Assembly: GCF_900103935.1 (NCBI RefSeq)
Contig: NZ_FNIC01000008.1
Coordinates: forward strand, 124,001-188,000
From: Nocardioides szechwanensis
GTDB taxonomy: Bacteria > Actinomycetota > Actinomycetes > Propionibacteriales > Nocardioidaceae
Length of the DNA: 64,000 nucleotides
Direction of reading: 5' to 3'
Shown here in pieces: positions 48,701 to 56,332 of the stretch. Made by a program: the position numbers and the translations under genes. The notes under the pieces are model-generated. The model was not told where the DNA came from and did not search any database. It was given only the letters and a program-made list of their open reading frames with translations. The first letter of the stretch is position 1. Every line of letters begins with the position of its first letter.

Positions 48701-48819
48701 GGCGGGCGGTCCTGTACGTCGCCGCAGCATGCCTGGTGGTGCTGCCGGCGGCTGCCGCCCTGGCCGGCATTGTCGTTGCCCGTCGGGCTCACCTCGAACG
48801 TGTGACGGAGACCGTCTGA
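45748..48819 (+). CDS. FtsX-like ABC transporter permease, double domain
   Basis: A 1023-residue MacB/FtsX-type permease. One N-terminal helix (about residues 30-48) is followed by a large extracytoplasmic region to about residue 300. A cluster of helices (about 310-490) and a second extracytoplasmic region of some 350 residues come next. The last three helices are around residues 890-1015 (VVGPAVILIALLILLVLAVTGW, LPAIVLAIVIGVAAG, VLYVAAACLVVLPAAAALAGIVV). Such permeases move lipids, lipoproteins or antimicrobials by mechanotransmission. The two downstream ATPases are coupled by start-stop overlaps. I chose the ATG eight bases after AGGA. The cargo is unknown. Confidence 0.88.
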   Translation: MWGWRSRRASRWSPIRFARQSALGHRRGQTLALVGVSALITACTAFTPVYDRAMQQALVDTLLANASAAENSVTIKSESAVTAGGATEARDPRNLQAMVPRDVAAELEPLVLGRTAVVAPVAGDVPPTGPLVWRDGACEHVRVLSGECPDAAGEILISEADVDNFGLTIGSASTVRPAEDGPGVRLEVVGTYAPSDEEWWQGETLVGISIVFRGNEPTAAHDAWLTTEATFVDAPILPGETSQAGALVRAETAGVDEVLALGDRVRELSQDVGREGRDLHVRTEFGALTEDVRAQTRQAHRTVPLLMAPMGVLLVFVLWLVLAAAIEQRRGEVAVARLRGRGPAGAVGLLLTELLPVLLLGVVPGAVIALLGGSLARALLPGTAPFEAGPGFAAAVVLAVAAMVLTTVIAAVRIAREPLDGLLRGGRLSSGRWALGALDAFLIAAVGTGVLAFVTGSLSGPFALAGPALLALLAGLLLAHLAAPTASAAGRWLLRRGRLVSGVTLLETGRRRETRAVIAVITVASALAVFSVDALDVGDRNRTNASQHDAGAPVVLSLASRDLDGVRAALTFADPSGRQATPVTISRTTLAVEPDAFRRIAYFPRGAPTDAQWQAIAPPDLEPVALTGSRFSLTVRPDAQLTSKDGLGSDSEVNLGLVVTTGTGTRRTIRLGALPPSGERRMLVGNDSACASGCLLAAVELRSSPGVEIDGELDLGDLRVDGSPVHWPSAPQEWNPTETEYAAISPTASASDDALRLVVRVGGIYPAEITPAWVPRTVPALLPADRRDPLGLEVTGVDGSDRPAEDAGRVTLIPTMPERSALVDLDAISRGAEVTFDAHAEVWLLDDPELVDAVVASLRERGIAVADVRRYSTIRQTHQDTVATWSLAMGAVVGPAVILIALLILLVLAVTGWRDRARDLAILRLNGAERRTTRRLAVWAQLPAIVLAIVIGVAAGTLSAVLAMPDVSFFPTRPEVPVVDPATSWRAVLYVAAACLVVLPAAAALAGIVVARRAHLERVTETV

Positions 48820-49646
48820 TGCGTGGACTCGCGATCCGGACCCGGGGACTGGTGCACATCTACCACGTCAAGGAGCACGACGTCGCCGCGCTGTCCGGCG
48901 TCGACCTGGACGTCGCGGGCGGCGAGATGATCGGTCTGCTCGGACCGTCCGGATCGGGCAAGTCGACCCTGATGAGCCTGCTGTCCGGCGTCCTCCGGCC
49001 CAGCGCCGGCAAGGTCTTCGTGGGCGACACCGAGGTGTCCGCCGCTCCCCCGCGCGACCTCGACCGGCTGCGCGCGACCGAGATCGGCCTGATGCTGCAG
49101 GGCGCCGGCCGCAACCTGCTCCCGAACACCACACCCGCCGACAACGTCCGCTTCGCCCAGCACCCGGCGCGGCGGGCCGGCCGGCAGCTCACCGACCCCG
49201 GCGAGCTGCTGGCGGAGGTCGGGCTCGCCGAGCACGCCGACCGACCACTGAGCGAGCTGACCCCCGGCGGGCTCCAGCTGGCGGCGATCGCCGTCGCGAT
49301 CTCCTCCCGTCCGGGCCTGCTCCTGTGCGACGAGCCCACGAGCCAGCTCGACCACGAGGCCCGCGACCAGGTCCTGGCCGCACTCGCGAAGGTCAACCGC
49401 GTCTACGGCACCACCGTCGTACTGGTCACCCACGATCCCCATGTCGCCAAGGTGCTGCCGCGCACGGTCACGATCCGCGACGGCCGGATCGGCGGCGAGG
49501 GTCGCAGCGGCGAGGAGTACGCCGTGGTGACCGCCGACGGCTTCCTGCCGCTGCCCGGCCACGCCCGCGACCGGTTGCCTCCGGGGACGCTGGTCAGGCT
49601 CCACGAGGTCGATGACCACTTCGAGCTCAGGGTGGAGGAGCCATGA
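48819..49646 (+). CDS. ABC transporter ATPase with degenerate signature motif
   Basis: A 275-residue ATPase of the MacB/LolD-like type. Walker A is LLGPSGSGKST near residue 40, the Q-loop IGLMLQGAG, Walker B LLLCDEPTSQLD, and the switch His is in LVTHDPH. The signature is LTPGGLQLA instead of LSGGQ, so the composite site using it may be impaired. A C-terminal extension of about 55 residues (EEYAVVTADGFLPLP...) is unusual for this type. It starts in the stop of the permease gene (TGATG) and overlaps the next ATPase by ATGA, suggesting a heterodimeric ATPase pair. Confidence 0.9.
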   Translation: MRGLAIRTRGLVHIYHVKEHDVAALSGVDLDVAGGEMIGLLGPSGSGKSTLMSLLSGVLRPSAGKVFVGDTEVSAAPPRDLDRLRATEIGLMLQGAGRNLLPNTTPADNVRFAQHPARRAGRQLTDPGELLAEVGLAEHADRPLSELTPGGLQLAAIAVAISSRPGLLLCDEPTSQLDHEARDQVLAALAKVNRVYGTTVVLVTHDPHVAKVLPRTVTIRDGRIGGEGRSGEEYAVVTADGFLPLPGHARDRLPPGTLVRLHEVDDHFELRVEEP

Positions 49647-50308
49647 GCGAGCTGCGAGCGGCCGGCCTGGGCGTCGCGTACGGCGAGACCGTCGCCGTAC
49701 GTCCGCTGGACCTGCACGTCGACAGCGGGCGAATGCTGTCGGTGACCGGTCCCTCGGGCGCCGGCAAGTCGTCGCTGCTGTGGGCGCTGGCCTGTGCCTT
49801 CCGCCCGGCGGCGGCCTCCGTCACCGGGACGGTCCGCGTCGACGGCTCCGTGCTGAAGGACCGGGATGCCGCGGCACGGGCGGGCGTCGTTCTCGTCCCG
49901 CAGCGCAACGGCCTCAGCGGCACCCTGTCCGCCGAGGAGAGCATCCTGGTCCCGCTGCTCGCGCTCGGGGTGCCTGCCCGCGAGGCGTTGCGCCGCGTCG
50001 ACGAGTCGCTCACCCGGGTCGGCCTCGCCGACTCCAGCCGTCATCTCGTCGACCAGCTCTCCGGGGGCCAGCAGCAGCGGGTGGCGCTGGCCAGGGCCTT
50101 CGCGCTGCGCCCGGCCGTGCTGCTCGCCGACGAGTCGACGAGTGACCTGGACGCCGGCAATCGGGAGCTGATGATGGCGGCCCTGCGGGAGGAGGCCGAC
50201 CGCGGCGCCGCGGTCGTCCTCGCCACGCACGACCCCGAAGCCGCAGCCAGGACCGACGCGACGCTCGCCCTCGACGAGGGCGAGAGCACTGGGGTCCGCG
50301 AGATGTGA
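49643..50308 (+). CDS. ABC transporter ATPase, second subunit
   Basis: A 221-residue ATPase with Walker A VTGPSGAGKSSLLWALA, a clean signature DQLSGGQQQRVALARA, Walker B AVLLADESTSDLD and switch His in LATHDPEAA. In Walker B the usual catalytic Glu is present (DES). Together with the degenerate partner it would form one consensus and one weak ATP site, as in asymmetric ABC exporters. It is the last gene of the three-gene operon. Confidence 0.9.
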   Translation: MSELRAAGLGVAYGETVAVRPLDLHVDSGRMLSVTGPSGAGKSSLLWALACAFRPAAASVTGTVRVDGSVLKDRDAAARAGVVLVPQRNGLSGTLSAEESILVPLLALGVPAREALRRVDESLTRVGLADSSRHLVDQLSGGQQQRVALARAFALRPAVLLADESTSDLDAGNRELMMAALREEADRGAAVVLATHDPEAAARTDATLALDEGESTGVREM

Positions 50309-50350
50309 GGAGTGCTCACCGGCTGCGGACACCGCACGCGAAGGTAAAGT

Positions 50351-50392
50351 CTCAGAAAGTGGTGAGAACGCCTGTGGACAAGGGGTTCTGAG
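50351..50392. promoter_or_regulatory. inverted repeat with DnaA-box-like centre upstream of the HNH gene
   Basis: CTCAGAA and TTCTGAG flank a 28-base centre that contains TGTGGACAA, a perfect DnaA box on the minus strand. It lies 39 bases upstream of the DUF222/HNH start. Its role is unknown. Confidence 0.35.
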
Positions 50393-50430
50393 GCCTTCGA
50401 CTGTCGGCGCCGGGTGCTTGAGTAGGTCTC

Positions 50431-51657
50431 ATGAGCATCAGCGCCAACCACACTCCGAGGCACCCGGTCGCCTCGTTCGTGGCGCGCATGCACGACGAGC
50501 TCGATGACATCACCGGCCGCCCGATGTGGTCGATGGACGACGACGAGACCCGCCACACGCTGGTCCAAGCAACCCGGCTCCTCGCGCGACTCAGCGCCTT
50601 GGAGCTGAAGGTCGCCGCGCATGCGGACCGCAACCGGGTGGGCGAGGCGTCGGGTGCGACGTCGGTGGGGGTGCGGTGGGCCAACCAGACCCGGATGACG
50701 CAGGCTGAGGCGCACCGCAAGGTCAAGCTCGCGAAGGCGTTGGAGGCCCACGGGCCGGTGGGTGAGGCCCTCGCGCGGGGGGATGTGCTGGTTGACCAGG
50801 CCCGGGTGATCACCGACGCGGTGGCCGCGTTGCCCGACACCATTCAGCCTGAGGTGAGGTCGCAGGCTCGTGACTACCTGTTGGGTGCTGCGGCGCACTA
50901 CGACGCGAGGGCGTTGCGGATCCAGGGCCGCCGGATCCTCGACGTGGTGGCCCCGGAGGTCGGGGAGGCCGAGGAGGCCAAGCAGCTCGCCAAGGAAGAA
51001 CGCGACGCCGAGGCGAAGGCGCGGTTGTCGATGCAGGATGACGGCCACGGGCAGACCCACGGCCGGTTCACCCTGCCCGACCACATCGCCGGCATGTTCC
51101 GCAAAGCACTCCACGCCCTGGCTTCACCGAAGGCCGGCGGCGAAGGGCTGTCGCCGCATGGCATGGGGTTGGCGTTCGCCGAGTACATCCGCCGCTACCC
51201 GACCGACAACCTTCCCGCCGCGGGCGGTGTGTCCGCGACGGTGGTGGTCACGATGACCCTCGAGACGTTGATGGGTGGGCTGAAAGCCGCTCAGCTCGAC
51301 ACCGGGACCATGATCAGTCCCGGCCTCGCGAGGAGGCTGGCGTGTGAGGCCGGGATCATCCCCGTCGTCCTCGGTGGGAGGTCCGAGGTCCTCGATGTCG
51401 GCCGCAGACGCCGCTTCCACACCAAGGCACAACGGATCGCGATGGCGGTCCGCGACAAGGGCTGCGCCGCGATGGGCTGTGAGCGTCCGACCTCGGCCTG
51501 TCACGCCCACCACCTCACCCCCTGGAGCCAGGGCGGCGGCACATCCGTCAAGGACGGCGTGCTCCTGTGCCCCCGACATCACACCCTGGCCCACCACGAC
51601 GACTACGAGCTCACCCACCACCCCGGCGGCAAGATCAGCTTCAACCGGCGCGAATAG
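50431..51657 (+). CDS. DUF222 / HNH endonuclease (13E12 repeat family)
   Basis: A 408-residue protein with an N-terminal helical DUF222 domain (about residues 20-300) and a C-terminal HNH domain. The zinc and catalytic residues are CAAMGCERPTSACHAHHLTPWSQGG near residue 345 and LLCPRHHTLAHHDDY. These 13E12-type proteins are multicopy in many actinobacteria and behave like mobile or selfish nucleases, but no element boundaries are clear here. It stands between the ABC exporter operon and a compositionally different orphan gene. DNA cleavage is expected by family, not shown. Confidence 0.9.
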   Translation: MSISANHTPRHPVASFVARMHDELDDITGRPMWSMDDDETRHTLVQATRLLARLSALELKVAAHADRNRVGEASGATSVGVRWANQTRMTQAEAHRKVKLAKALEAHGPVGEALARGDVLVDQARVITDAVAALPDTIQPEVRSQARDYLLGAAAHYDARALRIQGRRILDVVAPEVGEAEEAKQLAKEERDAEAKARLSMQDDGHGQTHGRFTLPDHIAGMFRKALHALASPKAGGEGLSPHGMGLAFAEYIRRYPTDNLPAAGGVSATVVVTMTLETLMGGLKAAQLDTGTMISPGLARRLACEAGIIPVVLGGRSEVLDVGRRRRFHTKAQRIAMAVRDKGCAAMGCERPTSACHAHHLTPWSQGGGTSVKDGVLLCPRHHTLAHHDDYELTHHPGGKISFNRRE

Positions 51658-51680
51658 CACCGAATCCAAGCCTCGGCTGA

Positions 51681-51692
51681 GTCCCTAGGGAC
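51681..51692. repeat. perfect 12-bp palindrome after the HNH gene
   Basis: GTCCCTAGGGAC lies 24 bases after the HNH stop. It may be part of a weak terminator. The rest of the roughly 140-bp gap shows nothing else. Confidence 0.35.
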
Positions 51693-51799
51693 CCATTCGA
51701 AGCGCCCAGAAGCCATCCTGCTTGTCCCTTTGGCTGCGGAGTAGGACAGGTCGCCCCGACACCGCTCCGGGGTCAATCTCGAGTGCGGTCTATGCGGAG

Positions 51800-52573
51800 T
51801 CAGTCACGCAGGCGTCGCCGAAGCCTCGACCACTCAAACCTGAGAACCCCGCGTAGACCACGCTCCTGAAACGAGTGACGCAGGTCCCAGCGATGGTCAA
51901 GCCGGTTCTGCGCCCGCTGTCGCTTGTCCCCGTCGGTAGCAAGCACCTCCAGAGCCCCGGGACCGCTCCAACCCTTGAGCGTCTTTTGGATTTCTTTGAT
52001 AGAGGAAGACAGGTCGGACAGATGATCGGCCCCGGCAATGGTGTTCTGCAGCGACTTGACGTCCAGCAGCAGCGGAGGATCGTTGTACGACTTCTCGCCG
52101 GCGAGGTCGGTGTAGGCGACCGTCGCTTCATAGCTCAGTGGGACTCCGGCTGCTTCAGGCTTGAAGAAGTCAGGGCCAGCCCCGAACCTGAGTCGGATTG
52201 CTCGGCCCGGTGCGATCATTGGAATTGGTTGCTTGAAGATATCCAGGTCTCCCAGCTGCCTAGCGTTCCCGGGTACGACCAACGCCTTATCGAAGGTGAT
52301 CCGCACGTCGCGAGCGGGAGTGCTCCCGATGTTCTTGATGACGAGATCAAGCCACCAGCCCTTGGACTCGAAGTCCACAATCACATAGGGGCGACTCTGA
52401 TCCTCGCGAATGCGAGCTTGATCCTCCCGAGCGTGTCTGCCCTGCCTTACCTGTATCCATACGGCTGGACCAGCAACAACTGCGACAACCAGGGCGCCGA
52501 CCTGTCCAAACGCAGCCCACTCGTCGGCACCCCACTGACTCAGATTCACTGGCGAAGCATAGTTCGCGGGCAA
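51800..52573 (-). CDS. orphan protein with one N-terminal transmembrane helix
   Basis: A 257-residue protein with a short N-terminus, one hydrophobic helix (FGQVGALVVAVVAGPAVWIQV, about residues 22-42) and a charged helix (RQGRHAREDQARIREDQSR). A beta-rich domain comes next (RPYVIVDFESKGWWLDLVIKNIGSTPARDVRITFDKAL), then a basic C-terminus. The middle resembles single-pass proteins of unknown function in accessory regions. Base composition is visibly less GC-rich and codons are more mixed than in neighbours, suggesting acquisition. The start is uncertain: TTG at 52573, or a GTG eight codons later. Confidence 0.6.
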   Translation of the reverse strand: MPANYASPVNLSQWGADEWAAFGQVGALVVAVVAGPAVWIQVRQGRHAREDQARIREDQSRPYVIVDFESKGWWLDLVIKNIGSTPARDVRITFDKALVVPGNARQLGDLDIFKQPIPMIAPGRAIRLRFGAGPDFFKPEAAGVPLSYEATVAYTDLAGEKSYNDPPLLLDVKSLQNTIAGADHLSDLSSSIKEIQKTLKGWSGPGALEVLATDGDKRQRAQNRLDHRWDLRHSFQERGLRGVLRFEWSRLRRRLRD

Positions 52574-52627
52574 CCCTCCCTAGCGGCCATCATCTGGGCG
52601 AGTGCAGGGTCTCGCAGGGTCGATGAA

Positions 52628-52645
52628 CCCAGCGCCTAGCTGGGC
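52628..52645. terminator. hairpin downstream of the acyl-CoA ligase gene
   Basis: CCCAGC-GCCTA-GCTGGG forms a six-base stem about 90 bases after the ligase stop on the minus strand. It is a modest terminator candidate. Confidence 0.4.
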
Positions 52646-52732
52646 GGAAGGTCGTGGGAATCCGAACCGAACAACGCTGCTGCGACAGGCCCAACGTCCG
52701 GTGATGGTGGGCCTGGTGCCGGGTCCAGATCG

Positions 52733-54394
52733 CTATGCGATGCGGGCGGCCTCACGCAGCGCGCTCTTGGCGAGCTTGCCGGAGCCGGTCTTGGGGAGCG
52801 TGGTCATGAAGACGAACTCGTCGGGGAGCCACCACTTCGCCACGGTGGGGGTGATGTGGGTGAGGAGGTCGGCGGAGGTGGTGGTGCTGGCGTCGCGGAG
52901 TACGACGTACGCGACGGGGCGCTCGCCCCAGCGGGGGTCGGGGCGGGCGATGACCGCGACCTCGAGGACGTCCGCGTGGGAGGCGATGGCGGACTCGAGC
53001 TCGACCGAGGAGATCCACTCTCCCCCGGACTTGATCAGGTCCTTCATCCGGTCGACGATCCGCAGGTAGCCCTCCTGGTCGATGGTGGTCAGGTCGCCGG
53101 TCCGCAGCCAGCCGTCGTCGGTGAAGCTGTCGGCTGACTCGTTGCGGAAGTAGCCACTGGCGACCCAGGGGCCGCAGACCTGGAGCTCTCCGATGGAGCG
53201 GCCGTCGTGGGGCAGCTCGTGACCGTCGGTCGTGTCGACGATCCGCAGCCGCACGAGCGGGACCGGCTGTCCTTGGGCGGCGCGGACGGCGACCTGGTCG
53301 TCGGGCGAGAGATCAGCGTGCTGCGTCTTGGTGCCGCCGATGCAGCCGACCGGGCTGACCTCGGTCATGCCCCAGGAGTGCGTGATGGGTACGCCGATGA
53401 TCGAGCGGTAGGCCTCGGAGAGAGTGGCCGAGATGGCGGAGCCGCCGCCGAGGAGCAACCGCACTGAGGAGAGGTCGCGGCCGGGCAGGGCGGGCAGGAG
53501 GTCGGTCCATACGGTGGGTACGGCGCCGGCGAGGGTGACCCGTTCGCGTTCCATCAGCCCGGCCAGGTGGGTGCCGTCGGTCGACGGGCCGGGGAGTACG
53601 AGGGAGGCGCCGGCCATCAGCGCGCCGTAGGGCAGCCCCCACGCGTTGGCGTGGAACATCGGGACGATCGGCATCACGACGTCGGACTCGGTGACCCCGA
53701 GGAGACCGGCGGCGAGGGTGCCCAGGGTGTGCAGCACGGTGGAACGGTGGCTGTAGACGACGCCCTTCGGCGGCCCGGTGGTGCCGGAGGTGTAGCAGAG
53801 GCCGGCGGCGAGGTTCTCATCCGCGAGCGAGAAGGCGTCCTCCAACGAGCCGGTTGCAGGTACGGCGGCGGCCAGCAGGGCGTCGTACTCGAGGATCCGT
53901 GGGTCCTGCGGGATCTCCTCCCCCGAGTCGTCGGGCAGCACGACCCAGTGCCGGACGCTGGGCATCCGGTCGGCGCGCGGCCAGATCCGCGGCAGCAGCG
54001 CCTGGTCGACGAATACGACGTCGTCCCCGGCGTGGTTGACGATGTAGTCCAGGTGCTCGGCGGCCAGCCGGATGTTGACGGTGTGCAGGACCCGCTTGGT
54101 GGCGGGTACGGCGAGGTAGACCTCGAGGTGGCGGCGGTTGTTGCTGGCGAAGGTCGCGACCCGGGCGCTGGTGGGGACTCCCAGCTCGTCGAAGACGGTC
54201 GCAAGCCGCCGACAGTGGTCGGCCAACTCGCCGTACGTCGTGCGCTCGGCGTCGGCGGTGGCCACGGTCTTGTGCGCGAACTGCCGCTCGAGCCGGTCGA
54301 GGATGTGCGCGATCGTCAGCGGTCGGGGCTGCATCAGGCCGGTCACGGTCTCGCCCGCCTCGGGGCTCTGCAGAGCGCGTGGCCGGTCAGTCAT
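52733..54394 (-). CDS. acyl-CoA synthetase / AMP-dependent ligase
   Basis: A 553-residue ANL-superfamily enzyme. The P-loop is CYTSGTTGPPKGVVYSHRS near residue 185, followed by SWGMTEVSP, the adenylate motif DGWLRTGDL, the hinge DRMKDLIKSGGEWIS and the catalytic lysine in KTGSGKLAKSALRE near the end. It activates a medium- or long-chain fatty acid or another carboxylate to its CoA thioester. AGGAG lies before the ATG. It is 82 bases after the SMP-30 gene on the same strand, so it may be the last gene of the sugar-type ABC importer operon or have its own promoter. Confidence 0.9.
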   Translation of the reverse strand: MTDRPRALQSPEAGETVTGLMQPRPLTIAHILDRLERQFAHKTVATADAERTTYGELADHCRRLATVFDELGVPTSARVATFASNNRRHLEVYLAVPATKRVLHTVNIRLAAEHLDYIVNHAGDDVVFVDQALLPRIWPRADRMPSVRHWVVLPDDSGEEIPQDPRILEYDALLAAAVPATGSLEDAFSLADENLAAGLCYTSGTTGPPKGVVYSHRSTVLHTLGTLAAGLLGVTESDVVMPIVPMFHANAWGLPYGALMAGASLVLPGPSTDGTHLAGLMERERVTLAGAVPTVWTDLLPALPGRDLSSVRLLLGGGSAISATLSEAYRSIIGVPITHSWGMTEVSPVGCIGGTKTQHADLSPDDQVAVRAAQGQPVPLVRLRIVDTTDGHELPHDGRSIGELQVCGPWVASGYFRNESADSFTDDGWLRTGDLTTIDQEGYLRIVDRMKDLIKSGGEWISSVELESAIASHADVLEVAVIARPDPRWGERPVAYVVLRDASTTTSADLLTHITPTVAKWWLPDEFVFMTTLPKTGSGKLAKSALREAARIA

Positions 54395-54476
54395 GTCTGC
54401 TCCTGGGCTGGTTCGAGGAGCCGCCAACGAGCCGTGCTCGCTGCGGCGTGAGTGCGGGGAGGGGGTGAGGTGGTGG

Positions 54477-55325
54477 CTACCCCGGCGGCCCCGGGACCTT
54501 GACCTGGACCACCTCGACGCGGCCGTCGCGGATCTCCGTCTCGGCCGGCATCCAGCTGTTGGAGGTGACGAGGAAGAGGCTGCGCCCGTCGGGGCCGCCG
54601 AGCACGCAGTCGGCCGGGCATCGTCCGGGTACGTCGACGACGTCGGTGACCTCGCCGCCCGCGACGACGCGGAGGTAGCGCTCGTTGGTGATGCACGAGA
54701 CCCAGACGCCGCCCTCGGCGTCGACGGCGAGGCCGTCGGGGGTGCTGCCCTCGGGGAGCTCGGCCCAGACCCGCTTGTTGCCCAGCGACCCGTCGGGGTT
54801 GATGTCGAACGCCGTCAGCCGCGCACCCCAGGTCTCCGCGACGACCAGGGTCCGCGTGGCGGGGAGGATGACGGAGCCGTTGGGGAACGTCATGTCCGAC
54901 TCGACGACGGAGGCCTCCCCCGGCCCGGTGATCGCGAAGACAGGGCCCTGCTGCATGGGGGCGTCGGCGTAGAGGTCGTAGCCGAAGCCGCCGAGGTAGA
55001 GGGTGCCGGTGGTGTCCATGACCATGTCGTTGATCGGGGCGTCGGTCAGCCCGGACAGGTCGGCGTAGACGGACTGGTCACCCTTGAGGTCGTCGCGAAG
55101 CACGACCCGCTTCAGCATCGAGCTGATCAGCAGGGTGCCGTCGGGCAGCCAGGCCAGGCCCGAGGGCTGGTCGTCGATCGTGGTCACGACCTCGGGCAGC
55201 TCGTCGGAGTCGGGGAAGGCGCGGAAGATCTCACCGGTGTGCATGTCGGAGAACCACAGCCGGCCGTCGTGCCAGCGGGCACCCTCGGGAAACCGGAGTC
55301 CGTCGTACAAGGTGGTGAGCGACAT
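54477..55325 (-). CDS. SMP-30/gluconolactonase family lactonase
   Basis: A 282-residue six-bladed beta-propeller. The metal-binding Glu is in RFPEGARWHDGRLWFSD near residue 14, and later blades show DQPSGLAWLPDGTLLIS, APINDMVMDTTGTLYLG and GSTPDGLAVDAEGGVWVS, with the conserved Asn and Asp ligands. The family hydrolyses sugar or other lactones with a divalent metal. Its start shares one base with the stop of the ABC permease gene, so it belongs to the transporter operon. This suggests the imported compound is oxidised to a lactone before opening. Confidence 0.9.
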   Translation of the reverse strand: MSLTTLYDGLRFPEGARWHDGRLWFSDMHTGEIFRAFPDSDELPEVVTTIDDQPSGLAWLPDGTLLISSMLKRVVLRDDLKGDQSVYADLSGLTDAPINDMVMDTTGTLYLGGFGYDLYADAPMQQGPVFAITGPGEASVVESDMTFPNGSVILPATRTLVVAETWGARLTAFDINPDGSLGNKRVWAELPEGSTPDGLAVDAEGGVWVSCITNERYLRVVAGGEVTDVVDVPGRCPADCVLGGPDGRSLFLVTSNSWMPAETEIRDGRVEVVQVKVPGPPG

Positions 55326-56332
55326 CAGGTGAGTACCTTTCTCGAAGTGATCCGGATCGTCCCGCGGGTCCAGGCCCGTTGGAGGCCGGGTGCGTCCACG
55401 ACCACGATCAGCGCGAGCAGCCCGGCGTAGAACAACTGTGCCGTGTAGGTCGGCAGCTGTGCCGCGGTGACGATCTGGGCGAGGAACGCCACCGTGAGCG
55501 CTCCGGCCAGCAGCCCGGCGACGCTGCCGTGCCCTCCCGACAGCGAGACCCCGCCGAGCAGGGCACCAGCGGCGGCGAGGATCAGCGGCTGCACGCCGGG
55601 GTCCGGGTTGGCGGCGCCGAGGCTGTAGTTGAGCAGCGCCCCGGAGGTGGCGGCCAGGACCGCGGAGGTGACGAACAGCCCGATCAGGACGCGGTCGGAC
55701 TGGACGCCGGAGACCCGGCTCGCGCGCCGGTCGGACCCGATGGCGCGGACCTCGCGGCCCCAACGGGAGAAGCCGAGGATGCTCCCGATGACCACGAAGG
55801 CGGCGATCGTCATCAGGCTGCGCGGCGAGAAGACCTCGGACACCGGCTTGTCGAGCCAGAGCGTCACGTCCGGGTTCGCATACGACTTGCTCAGCCCGCC
55901 GGACAACGCGTTGGTCAGCCCGAGCAGCGCGATGTAGGTCGCGAGCGTCACCGGCATGGACGGTACGCCGAGGCGCGCGATGATCGTCCCTTGCGTGAGG
56001 CCGATGACGACTCCGGCTCCGAGCGCGGCTGCGATGCCGAGCTTCCAGTCGGTGCCGCCGTACTGGACGGCGAGCATGCCGCCGAGCGCGTAGGTGCCGA
56101 CGACGGACAGGTCGAACTCGCCGGCGAGCATCGTGAGACCGAGGCCGAGCACCAGCGGCGCCAGGCGCGCGAAGACCTGGAGGGCGTTGTAGGTGTCGAA
56201 GCTGGTCAGCTCCGCGTCGGAGTACGACGGCAGCGCGATGAACGCCAGCAGGGTGATGCCCAGCGCGCTCGTCGGGAGCAGCCGCTCGGGGCGGCTGAGG
56301 AAGATCCGGTGGATCTGGTGCCAGCGCCTCAT
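55325..56332 (-). CDS. ribose-type ABC importer permease (second)
   Basis: A 335-residue RbsC/BPD_transp_2 family permease with about ten helices. AGEFDLSVVGTYALGGMLA near residue 68 and the cytoplasmic loop VRAIGSDRRASRVSGVQSDRV near residue 195, which carries the EAA-like contact, are typical. ALLGGVSLSGGHGSVAGLLAGAL follows. It would form a heterodimeric channel with the neighbouring permease. ATGA overlap links it to that gene. Substrates of this class are sugars, polyols, autoinducer-2 or nucleosides; the sequence alone does not tell. Confidence 0.9.
   Translation of the reverse strand: MRRWHQIHRIFLSRPERLLPTSALGITLLAFIALPSYSDAELTSFDTYNALQVFARLAPLVLGLGLTMLAGEFDLSVVGTYALGGMLAVQYGGTDWKLGIAAALGAGVVIGLTQGTIIARLGVPSMPVTLATYIALLGLTNALSGGLSKSYANPDVTLWLDKPVSEVFSPRSLMTIAAFVVIGSILGFSRWGREVRAIGSDRRASRVSGVQSDRVLIGLFVTSAVLAATSGALLNYSLGAANPDPGVQPLILAAAGALLGGVSLSGGHGSVAGLLAGALTVAFLAQIVTAAQLPTYTAQLFYAGLLALIVVVDAPGLQRAWTRGTIRITSRKVLT

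Noticed and set aside
50431..51657. HNH gene as part of an intact insertion sequence or intron
   Set aside because: No terminal inverted repeats, target duplication or intron structure could be found around it.
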